From Trichomonas tenax (Eukaryota; Parabasalia; Trichomonadida; Trichomonadidae): 25,327 nucleotides of DNA. The stretch covers positions 1-25,327 of the forward strand of contig JALKBU010000770.1 in assembly GCA_023091735.1 (NCBI GenBank). The letters run 5' to 3'. Shown in pieces: positions 1 through 8,283 of the stretch. The translations under genes were made by a program, and so were the position numbers. How positions within the stretch are numbered: the stretch's first letter is position 1; each line of letters begins with the position of its first letter. Under the pieces are notes generated by a model. The model saw nothing but the letters and a program-made list of their open reading frames with translations, ran no database searches and was not told the DNA's origin.

Positions 1-9
1 GACTGTGCC

Positions 10-257
10 ACTTACACCACTGGATAGACAACTATCAATATGTACATGAATGTACTTTCAAATCGAAAAAATATTGATCAGATAAAAAGTTATGAAGGTC
101 GCGGGACTACACCGCAGAAGGAAAAATGTTGCCATTATTAAGTGCTCGGCAATTTGGTCAGCGGAGAGGTCTGCCACATTCCATCTGAGGAGTGTGGCGA
201 TTTCCATACTTTAACACTCTTAAAATTTGTTGATTTTTACAAAGATAAATTATTTCT
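10..257 (+). repeat. Left copy of a 248-bp inverted repeat
   Basis: This stretch pairs with the reverse complement of 25080-25327 without net insertion or deletion (coordinate sum 25337). I count about 9 mismatches by eye, roughly 96% identity. Similarity stops at 257, where the flanks become unrelated. It holds a G+C-richer core (about 98-210), unusual for the spacers here, and a small palindrome, GTACAT with ATGTAC, near 42-55. The open frame through it (142-336) starts with GTG and has no recognisable product. It is probably the end of a dispersed mobile element whose body lies left of the window; that is inference. Confidence 0.9.
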
Positions 258-370
258 ATTCATTAACTTCAAAAATTTTGATTTCTCCCTCCAATTTTCA
301 TTTTATAGCAAAATTAGAACGAAAAGGTCTAAGTAACATGTGTAGGGCATCTCATTAATCACAATTTTGA

Positions 371-595
371 AGACTTTTATACTGCCAAATTTCGGAAGAA
401 GCCCAAAAGAAACAAAAAGAAGAGGAAAAACAGAATCCATTGGACAATGTTTACCTCCCTAAGATGTCTTCTTCCTACATTTCTCCAAAAATAGCCAAAT
501 CAGTTGTTGATAACAGTTCAATACTACTAAAGAGCTCAAAGTATGAATCCTTCCAAACTCTCCAGAACCAGCGTTTCTTGCGTATATTAAATTGT
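371..595 (+). pseudogene. Relic of an unidentified coding sequence
   Basis: After an in-frame stop at 368-370, one frame stays open to 710-712. Its first half has protein-like composition: a charged stretch (SEEAQKKQKEEEKQNP, about 392-439) followed by DNVYLPKMSSSYISPK and a Ser/Lys/Gln-rich segment. After about 595 the translation becomes Phe/Tyr/His-rich, as expected of random A+T-rich DNA. There is no ATG at the front, so this looks like an internal or C-terminal piece of a former gene. The family is not recognised. The left repeat lies about 110 bp away, so element insertion may have helped break the gene; that is speculation. Confidence 0.35.
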
Positions 596-1223
596 TTGTA
601 TGATATTTTTCGAAATCGATATCTTTTTTCGTATTTTCATTCTCATTTCAACCTCCACCATTCCATACATTATCAATATTTCATCATTAAAAAGAGAATA
701 TCAAGAGGATGAGGATTAACATCACAGTTTTTTCATTGATATTAAATATCTCAGTAAAATTATATTATAATCATACTTTATCTAGATAGGCTATAACTTT
801 CTGCCATGTGGTCAATTTACTACATTGTCAACTAAGATCGATCTTGAAATCAAAATTATCGAAAATATATCAAATGCCATACTATGCAATTAACTTTAGT
901 ATTTTGATATATTTTTGAACTAATTTCTTGGAGATGAAGTTATGGGACTAAAAGTGGAGATCATATGTCATTTTCAAGATTCCTATACAAAAAACAGTCA
1001 TTGTCGAAGAAATAACTTGAACCATATATAGAATTCCTTTCCAACTGATTTGTAATAGTAAAAATATAACAAATCGCATTTTGAAAATTGTCAAAAAATG
1101 TGATGAACTTTGTGAATATGACTTAATATGATTTGAAACTTCGTCAATTGCTTCTTGATTGATGGTGTAATAAGATATTAAAGGGAAAATGACATTTGGT
1201 CGATTGTTTATAGTGTATCAAAA

Positions 1224-1406
1224 ATGATGTTCATGACAAAGTCTAATAACGAAAACAAAATCAGTATAAACCTGCTTAATGCAGCCACACCAGTGCAATA
1301 TCTAAGTCTTGGAACATTGTTATCAGATGGCCGTCCAGATTTTTGTGATAAAATATTTTTTGTTGATGAAAGCAGCTTATCATATGATATAGAGCATTGG
1401 TCATAG
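1224..1406 (+). other. Small ORF, possible gene fragment
   Basis: A 60-codon frame starting at ATG and ending with TAG. The first part is Asn/Lys-rich; the second half contains DGRPDFCDKIFFVDESSLS and ends in IEHWS. The FVDES stretch loosely resembles the first-Asp strand of IS630/Tc1-type DDE transposases (pattern hhFhDEssh), but there is no second Asp or other conserved block nearby. The opposite strand is also open across this interval (1208-1447), so orientation is uncertain. I would not call it a functional gene. Confidence 0.2.
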
Positions 1407-2205
1407 GAAAAAATCTCTAAAAAATTGATAATGATTTTTTTTTTCATCGAAAAAATCGAATTTTTCGAGTGAAATGTAACATAATCAAGTCATCTATGAA
1501 GAAATTTAAAGTTATTTCGATAGGAAAAGACACTAAAAAATTGCTTTCAAATTAAAAACTCAGAAAAAGAAAAAATTGAAGAGAAATGAATGAGATATGT
1601 GTACAGATGCTATATTTAAAATGATTTCAAATTGAGAATTGGCAAACTGGAGTAAAAATAATGTTTATATCATGATAGCTATTAGAATTTCGCCGAAATA
1701 ATTAAATGTAATTAAATTGAAAGTGTTCGAACAAAAATCAAAAACAATTCTATAATATGCAAAAAATTGAAAATATTTTGTAATTTTACTCTTCGTTATA
1801 GATAGATGATATAATAGGAGATTATATTGAAATTAAATTAAGAGGTAAGAAATCAAAGACTTTAGCATTTTAATATATGATACAATTGGAAGAATTTGTC
1901 AAATGACCGTACTCTGAAAAAGGGTTTCCCACAAAAATCTGTCTCAAAATTATAAAAAGATGCCATAAAGATATACTCATATCAAAAATAGCGAACAATG
2001 CGTTCAATTTTTTGGTTATATCTGAAACTTTATATAAAACAGCACTATATGTGATGCTCTTTGATATTCCTTCATAAATGACTTCAATTAAAAATTTTAT
2101 ACTTTTCAATTTTATTTAAACATTATGTTCAATTACGTGCATAGGTCAAATGGACATAAACTTGAATTTATGATTGTGTTGGATTTGCGGTTAATGTCAA
2201 AAATA

Positions 2206-2210
2206 TCATA
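2206..2210 (+). promoter_or_regulatory. Initiator-like TCATA before the kinase gene
   Basis: TCATA fits the trichomonad initiator consensus TCA-Y-W, with the A as presumed transcription start. It would leave a leader of about 11 nt before the first ATG, within the very short range known for Trichomonas. The motif is short and common in A+T-rich DNA, so position is the only support. Confidence 0.35.
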
Positions 2211-2218
2211 TTTTTTAT

Positions 2219-3202
2219 ATGATGGAAGTTCCAAGGGACCTCGGAAAGTATGAGATTTTCAGGCCCATTGGCAATGGCTCGTTCAGCGGTGTGTATCTCG
2301 CTACAGAGAAGGCTACTGGTGAACAGGTTGCTATCAAGGCTGTTAATGAATTAATTTTGATTAGAAACAGGATGATGGATAGATTCAACTATGAGTTAGA
2401 GATAATGAAGAAGATCAATCATCCTAACATAGTCAAAGTCTTTGATGTCATAAGAATTGACCAATGGATCTTCATCGTCCAGGAATACGGCTCTAAGGGA
2501 ACACTCTATAACTACATCATCAGCTCTAAGATATTGACAGAGCGCGAAACACTCAGAATAACTCATGATATCCTAGAAGCTTTGGCTTATCTCCATCAGA
2601 TGGGAATTGCTCACCGCGACATCAAGCCAGAGAATATAGTCTTCGACAAGTTCATGACACCAAAACTCATTGATTTTGGCTTCGCAACGGATAAGTCTTT
2701 GGACGGCAATCTTCATCACACACAGTGCGGTTCATTCGCTTACGTCGCTCCAGAAGTCATGACACCATTCGGCTATGACCCAAAGAAGGCTGATATCTGG
2801 TCTCTCGGCATCACAGCTTACGTTATGGCAACAGGAATGTTCCCATGGAACGTCACACAGAACCAGTCTATCTTGAAGCAGATCTACAACTGGAACTGCG
2901 AGCTCCCGGAGTCCATTCCAATCTCTGTTCGTGGATTATTACAGAAGATGCTCGTTAAGGAATCCTATAACAGATTAACAGCTGCTGAATTACTTAACGA
3001 GAAGACAAGGTGGACAAGGATTACAGGTTCTTCAATGGGTGATATCGAACTCACAATGATTGGCGATCAGATCATCCTCAAGAAGCCAACATTTATCCCA
3101 CCATCACCACTCATCAGAAGGCGCGCAATCATCCGCCCATCTCGAAAGAAGCAGAAACCAATCAAACCAATCCTTGAAATTGATTCTGCTCTTGCTTGCT
3201 AA
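2219..3202 (+). CDS. CAMK-like serine/threonine protein kinase
   Basis: A 327-residue protein that is almost entirely one kinase domain. It should transfer phosphate from ATP to Ser/Thr of unknown substrates. Visible elements: glycine loop GNGSFSGV (18-25); VAIK with Lys40; a likely helix-C Glu59; catalytic loop HRDIKPEN (132-139) with Asp134; DFG at 152-154; activation segment with Thr168 in HTQCGS, the position phosphorylated in SNF1/AMPK relatives; APE at 177-179; and Asp192 and Arg252 of the C-lobe. All catalytic residues are present. After about residue 265 comes a short tail with a basic, proline-containing segment (about 297-318) and no recognised domain. Two ATGs stand in tandem (2219 and 2222); either could serve. 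The family resemblance is to SNF1/MARK-type CAMKL kinases; the subfamily is not certain. The gene is intronless. Confidence 0.95.
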   Translation: MMEVPRDLGKYEIFRPIGNGSFSGVYLATEKATGEQVAIKAVNELILIRNRMMDRFNYELEIMKKINHPNIVKVFDVIRIDQWIFIVQEYGSKGTLYNYIISSKILTERETLRITHDILEALAYLHQMGIAHRDIKPENIVFDKFMTPKLIDFGFATDKSLDGNLHHTQCGSFAYVAPEVMTPFGYDPKKADIWSLGITAYVMATGMFPWNVTQNQSILKQIYNWNCELPESIPISVRGLLQKMLVKESYNRLTAAELLNEKTRWTRITGSSMGDIELTMIGDQIILKKPTFIPPSPLIRRRAIIRPSRKKQKPIKPILEIDSALAC

Positions 3203-4135
3203 TTTGTTTTTTTTTTTGTATTTTTATTGTTTGTATAAATTTGTTTTGTATTTTGTGTTAAATAACCCTCTTTTTCATTCATTCGCAATGACGATTGCTG
3301 CATTAAAGCAATGTTAATACCTGAGACTTCGAGTATGGAAAATATAGCTTCAGTTTTGTAGATGTGTTATAGTGAAAGACCTCAAGCGGATTAAAATTAT
3401 TCGATATTTTTGATTTCGAGCGCAAAATTTTGTTATTTTATTAAAATCTTCGATTATCCCGATTCTATATAAAAAATAGAGTATATTCAATTATTTAATT
3501 GTTTGAAAATTTATGATATTTTTCAATATTTTAGAAAAATTTTAATGATATTGTATGACAAAAAATATTTTGTACTTTATTAACAGCCTTGATTTTTTAT
3601 TATAAAAATTTATGACATGCACTTGCATTGAGGGAATACACAAGAACTTTTCATAAAATTCCAACTGTTATCGTAATAATATGGGTGTCATTGAATTATA
3701 TCTTCAAAAATCAACTCTAAAGCTGCGCATAGACTATAGAGGTCAATGAAAATCAAATTGCACAAACAAATTATCAAAACAAGGAGATAAAAAACAATTT
3801 CATCAATTTCGAGGTTAATTTTGGCTTAAAATTCGATTTTATCTATCAAAATACAACATATAGGATCATTATAAGCGTTCCATAGCATAATTTCATAGCC
3901 TTTTCGATTCTGTACTGTTGATACAAAATTTATTTTGTTATACACAACTCCTTTTTATTGATTTAGATCGCTTTTATTACCCCTAAAAGGCCAAATCCCA
4001 GCTTCCGAATATCAAATAAACAAAATTCGGATTCGAGTAAAAATTTCATGAAAATTCTTTCACAAATATCATTTTAAGGTAGATATATTTTGTGACACTT
4101 TTTTTGTTTTCATTCAATTTCAACTTTATTTATTT
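3203..4135. other. Spacer without recognised gene
   Basis: A 933-bp A+T-rich spacer beginning with a T-run just after the kinase stop, plausibly part of its 3' end. No intact open frame with protein-like composition is seen. The last 30 bp carry a pyrimidine-rich stretch and the presumed initiator of the following gene. Confidence 0.6.
4110..4114 (+). promoter_or_regulatory. Initiator-like TCATT before the membrane-protein gene
   Basis: TCATT, preceded by a T-rich tract, fits TCA-Y-W and would place the transcription start about 24 nt before the ATG at 4136. Evidence is positional only. Confidence 0.35.
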
Positions 4136-6637
4136 ATGTTTTCATTCTTTGTTTTCTTCATTTCATGCATTCCAATGCTCAAAACTCCGGCAGCTGTCGA
4201 CGAAACGGTCATCAACATCAGCCTTAAACAGTACTTCAATGATACAAATATATATATTGATGACAAAATAAAAGACATTTATATTGATGATATACCAAAA
4301 ACCATAACCGTTTCTCTTGTCGCGCAGGAATTGGTTATAAAGATTGAAAATAATTCTCACGATTATAAAATTGCACTTAAAATGAGTTCTTATAAGTCGA
4401 TAATGATGAATTTCCAGGAGAATTCGAATATCAGTCTTTACAGCAAATTCCCTTCTTCTGTTCTCTTATCAAACAAATATAATTTTTATTTAGAGGATAA
4501 CTCCACGTTCAACATATTGCCTTCAACGTGGAAAGACGGTCATCCAATAATAAGAATGCATGATAGCTTCAAGACAACTTATAACATCGATACTGATTTA
4601 ATTCCTTTCGAATTCATTGATTCCAAGCACAACGCCGTCATAATGATGAACGTCAAAAAACAGAACGTTACGCTTTCAAGGTGCTTAAGAGCAAAATCAT
4701 TAACTATTAATGCACAAAAATCCAATACAGTTATGAGTTTCAGACAGTTATATGTAGAAAAATTGAGCTCAAATAAAGTTATTTTGAGTGTAACAAGAAT
4801 TAGAATTGAGAACTCAGCATTGAATGTTGAAAACACACAACTAAACATAGAAGAACTAACTATATTTGAGAGTTCATTCAACTGCAAATCATTTACAGTT
4901 CGCATTCTTGAGATTTATTCAATATATAAACATGGACCATTTATATCAACGGAAAGTGCACAATTTAATACATTATTCATTTATATTCAAGACTATGCTA
5001 GAAAAATACCAATAATTGCTTCTCAATCTCAAATAGAATGGTCTGATTCAAAAATTACAGTCTTCAACAAAACATTACTCAGTCCAACCAAGTTCTCTGC
5101 ATACTATAGCTCTCAGATAGGCATTTATGGTGTGGATTTAGATGAAGTTGCATTTCCATTCTTAATTGGAAAAATTTATATCACAGAAGGCTCTTACGAG
5201 AATGCCGAGAATAATTCTATTGTTATTCCCAAATCACAACTTCGTGATGTCTGTAATTTCTTATTTTACAGTCAAACGGGGCTTTCCATAGTGATTTTAG
5301 ACAGATATTCGGATGTAATCGATATTATTGACTTTTCAAACTTTTCATCTTCTATTTCAATATCTTCTCCTTACGGTGAGGACTGTCCTAGAGCCAGAAT
5401 TTACGGAGGAAGTCCAAAAACAATTTATATCGAGAATATAACGCTTCTAAACGATAATTCACAGATCATAGAGGCAGGGAAGTTGGTACTGGCCAATGTT
5501 TTCACAAAAAGAACAGTTAATATTAGAGCAGACACTGAAATCGAAATTTCAAAACAAAGTGTTTTTAATTTTAACGTGCTATACTCAAGATTGTTATTTA
5601 TTTCAACAAGGCCATCACATGATATCACCATTAACCAAACACATCTCATTTTTAACAGATCTTCGATTAATTTGAATAATGCAACTTCTTACCTTACGAT
5701 AGCACCGAACACAAGTATGATGGTGACAGCGAATACATTAGAACATGTTTCTGTCATGAATGGCGATGATGTAAGCTTTTCTTCTGATTTTCCAATTGAT
5801 TTCATGGATTTTGGATCTATTCATGTGAAACAGGTCACAAATTACTTACCGAAGACACTCATACTATCTAATTTATTCGAATTACCTTATATATTGACAA
5901 TTCCTGAAGACGCAGAAATTATTTATAAAAATGGCGGAAATTTACATTCAGACATACCAAGAACTATAGCTCTCCGCAGTTTGGCACTACGAGAAATGTC
6001 AGTTCTTCACAAATCAAACATTACATTTAAATTGAAAGAATTTAATGTCCAAACAATGACGCAACAGCTAATTGCTGGCGTAGAAACAGAGGCATTGAAC
6101 ATGGGACACGGATCACTCTGTGAAATCGAATCAATAACAGGATTAAAAACATTAAAAGTGAATTATTCTGTTGCTGAACTCGGAAGTGTTCATTTGCATT
6201 CTCTAAAGCCATCAGATGAAAGATTAAGTGTTATACTAGACAACAATGATCCCAGAGATCAGTACTATTATGATGGCGACTGGAACAACTTAAGTATTGA
6301 TTTCTTCTGCGTCGACAACTTCGATTTCAATCGCATCAAGATGAGTTATGAATTTAGAAGCTCTCATTGGGACTTTAATGGAGATGACAGATTATTCGAC
6401 GTTGTGGTCAACAGCAAAGGAAATACTTCATGCCTATCGCTAGTATTCAGGCATAAGGGAGATATGGCTGTAATGAAGAAGTCTCTCGCTCCTCTATATA
6501 TCGGAATATCAATCGTTATTTGTATCTGCCTCATTGTGAGCATTTCTGTCACTGTTGTCTGCAGAGTAAGAAGGAGGAGAATACAGAGCTTCACCTCTTA
6601 TGATATGAGCGAAACTCTCTTCAAACAGATGTTTTGA
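4136..6637 (+). CDS. Predicted type I cell-surface membrane protein
   Basis: An 833-residue protein with the layout of a trichomonad surface protein. Residues 1 to about 20 form a hydrophobic signal peptide ending near the Ala pair of TPAAVDE. A long extracellular region follows, then one transmembrane helix (about 787-809, LYIGISIVICICLIVSISV onward) and a 24-residue cytoplasmic tail that starts with the basic stop-transfer RVRRRR and contains SYDMSETLF. The ectodomain is rich in Asn, Ser, Thr and Ile, has many N-glycosylation sequons, and alternates hydrophobic and polar residues in short strands, suggesting a beta-rich, possibly beta-helix, fold. I see no clear leucine-rich repeats, metalloprotease HExxH or EGF cysteine pattern. 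Few cysteines are present. The start is well supported by the signal peptide. Function is unknown; adhesion would be a guess from topology. Confidence 0.85.
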   Translation: MFSFFVFFISCIPMLKTPAAVDETVINISLKQYFNDTNIYIDDKIKDIYIDDIPKTITVSLVAQELVIKIENNSHDYKIALKMSSYKSIMMNFQENSNISLYSKFPSSVLLSNKYNFYLEDNSTFNILPSTWKDGHPIIRMHDSFKTTYNIDTDLIPFEFIDSKHNAVIMMNVKKQNVTLSRCLRAKSLTINAQKSNTVMSFRQLYVEKLSSNKVILSVTRIRIENSALNVENTQLNIEELTIFESSFNCKSFTVRILEIYSIYKHGPFISTESAQFNTLFIYIQDYARKIPIIASQSQIEWSDSKITVFNKTLLSPTKFSAYYSSQIGIYGVDLDEVAFPFLIGKIYITEGSYENAENNSIVIPKSQLRDVCNFLFYSQTGLSIVILDRYSDVIDIIDFSNFSSSISISSPYGEDCPRARIYGGSPKTIYIENITLLNDNSQIIEAGKLVLANVFTKRTVNIRADTEIEISKQSVFNFNVLYSRLLFISTRPSHDITINQTHLIFNRSSINLNNATSYLTIAPNTSMMVTANTLEHVSVMNGDDVSFSSDFPIDFMDFGSIHVKQVTNYLPKTLILSNLFELPYILTIPEDAEIIYKNGGNLHSDIPRTIALRSLALREMSVLHKSNITFKLKEFNVQTMTQQLIAGVETEALNMGHGSLCEIESITGLKTLKVNYSVAELGSVHLHSLKPSDERLSVILDNNDPRDQYYYDGDWNNLSIDFFCVDNFDFNRIKMSYEFRSSHWDFNGDDRLFDVVVNSKGNTSCLSLVFRHKGDMAVMKKSLAPLYIGISIVICICLIVSISVTVVCRVRRRRIQSFTSYDMSETLFKQMF

Positions 6638-8145
6638 GATAGTATTATTTTTTTGTAATGATATATACCGTATACGATTTGAACTGTCGGAAGTGAATTT
6701 GACGGTATCCTCTCAATTTTAGTTTACAAAATAATGGTACCACTAGGATCACAGCATTTCGGTAATACTATTAATTGTACTTTTAGGCTCTCACAAATTT
6801 TTGACATTTGGAAAATTTTGCGGAGGCCATATAATTACAATGTCTCTTTGCGTGCATTCGATATAATATCAATTCAAAAACATAAGCATGCGAACACTAA
6901 GCGCAATTTAAATAAAAACGTATTTTTTTCAAAATCTTCGCCATATATAAAATATAAGATCTTCTATGTATGTAAATTCAAATAAACATCAAATGGAGTT
7001 GATTTAGTTTTCGAAATTCTCAGGTTTGGAAAACTAATTCTCGATTGAACTACGAAAAATGAATTCCACATATATTGATGATTCCATAGAACCTATAAAA
7101 TCGGAGAATGTGTTTTTTTCATGAGTGTCAAAAAAATGTCCAAGCTTGCGATTAAATACTTAAAATTATTTGAGAAAGTCTGTTTTATTAGACAAACATT
7201 ATGTTCAACTCCCATATTCTGTATTTTTTCCTTTTTTATTCAAAAAATTTTCGATGAACCTTATATATTTTGACAAATGTTTTGCTAACAAAGTCCTCCA
7301 TATTTATCATTCCGCGCCAAAGAGTTTGCTAACCCCAAAGAACTATACAACGTACATCATTGGCTATATACAATGACTTCTGTATTCTTTTTCTACAAAA
7401 AATAACTGCATTTCAGATTACATATCTTTTAAAACTCAAAATTCACCCACCATACAGTTTCTATTCATATCGCTTGTTGTTTGATAATGACACAATTGCA
7501 TATCACAATTTAATTTTGTTTTTTCGTGAACATTTAAATGAAAAAAATCGAAAATCTCATATGCTCCATACATAGATGATTTGGATATTGTCTCCATGAT
7601 ATTATTGAGCAATTGTGCTCTAGTAATAAGAATCTTTTAAATCATCAGTATATTGAAGTTCAGTCGATCTCACTCGAAATCATCACGAAAATGTCCTTAG
7701 ATCTCGGTTCAATTTTCATCTGAATACAACATTCTCTATCATACATATTTTTTATATATAATATTGTATATTCTATATTTTTCTTTTAAAATCTTCTTTT
7801 AATTAAAAAAAAACAAATTCTAAATCCTTTTTCGAACGTCATACGTTTATTGACATTTGTTCCATTTCTTTCCGATTCTGGGCCATTTTTTGAATTATGG
7901 TAAAGCATAATTTTGCAAATATCATTATTTTTAATTTTACTTATTATGCATTATTCGATTTCGAAAAATTCAAAGATTTATATAAAATTACACAGTTTTG
8001 GTGATAATTTTTTAAGATATTATTTTGAATTTGATATTTTTTAGAATAATTCAGAGATTAAGTTTAACAGACACAGAGATTCACTTTTTACATAGATAGA
8101 GAAACTTAATTTTGAAGTTTTGAACATGGTAGAAAAGATAAAAAT
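6638..8145. other. Long spacer with only weak coding fragments
   Basis: About 1.5 kb without a convincing gene. An ATG-started plus frame at 6734-6985 (83 codons) begins protein-like (MVPLGSQHFGNTINCTF) but ends in Lys/Phe/Tyr-rich sequence typical of random A+T-rich DNA. On the minus strand, 7660-7746 encodes a 28-codon frame with fairly protein-like composition (it includes IEPRSKDIFVMISSEID). These may be gene remnants; neither resembles a known family. Confidence 0.5.
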
Positions 8146-8273
8146 ATTTGCCAAGTAAATCGGATCATTTGTCATGTAAATTTATAATTTTGACATATAA
8201 AATAAATATTTGTCATGTAAATAATAATATTTGCCATGCGTACTCAGAAATTTCTAAAATTTGTCACGTAAAG
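8146..8273 (+). repeat. Degenerate 21-bp-spaced direct repeat array
   Basis: Variants of ATTTGTCATGTAAAT start at 8146, 8167, about 8188 (weak, on TTGACATATAAA), 8208 and 8229, about 21 bp apart, with another at 8259 (ATTTGTCACGTAAAG). The last copy ends 10 bp before the ATG at 8284. A spacing of 21 bp is close to two helical turns, which would place the copies on the same DNA face. It may be a cluster of protein-binding sites in the promoter, or simply a decaying minisatellite. Confidence 0.6.
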
Positions 8274-8283
8274 ATCAAATAAT

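Larger units (their letters stand above)
258..2218. other. A+T-rich spacer with decayed fragments
   Basis: Almost 2 kb without an intact gene. It contains the coding-like fragment at 371-595 and a small ATG-started frame at 1224-1406, both listed separately. The remainder is A+T-rich with stops in all frames. A minus frame at 1870-2109 begins with TTG and has no family features. I see no RNA gene. Confidence 0.6.

Noticed and set aside
42..55. Small palindrome GTACAT/ATGTAC in the left repeat as a regulatory site
   Set aside because: The right copy differs at one arm, so the symmetry is not conserved between the two copies.
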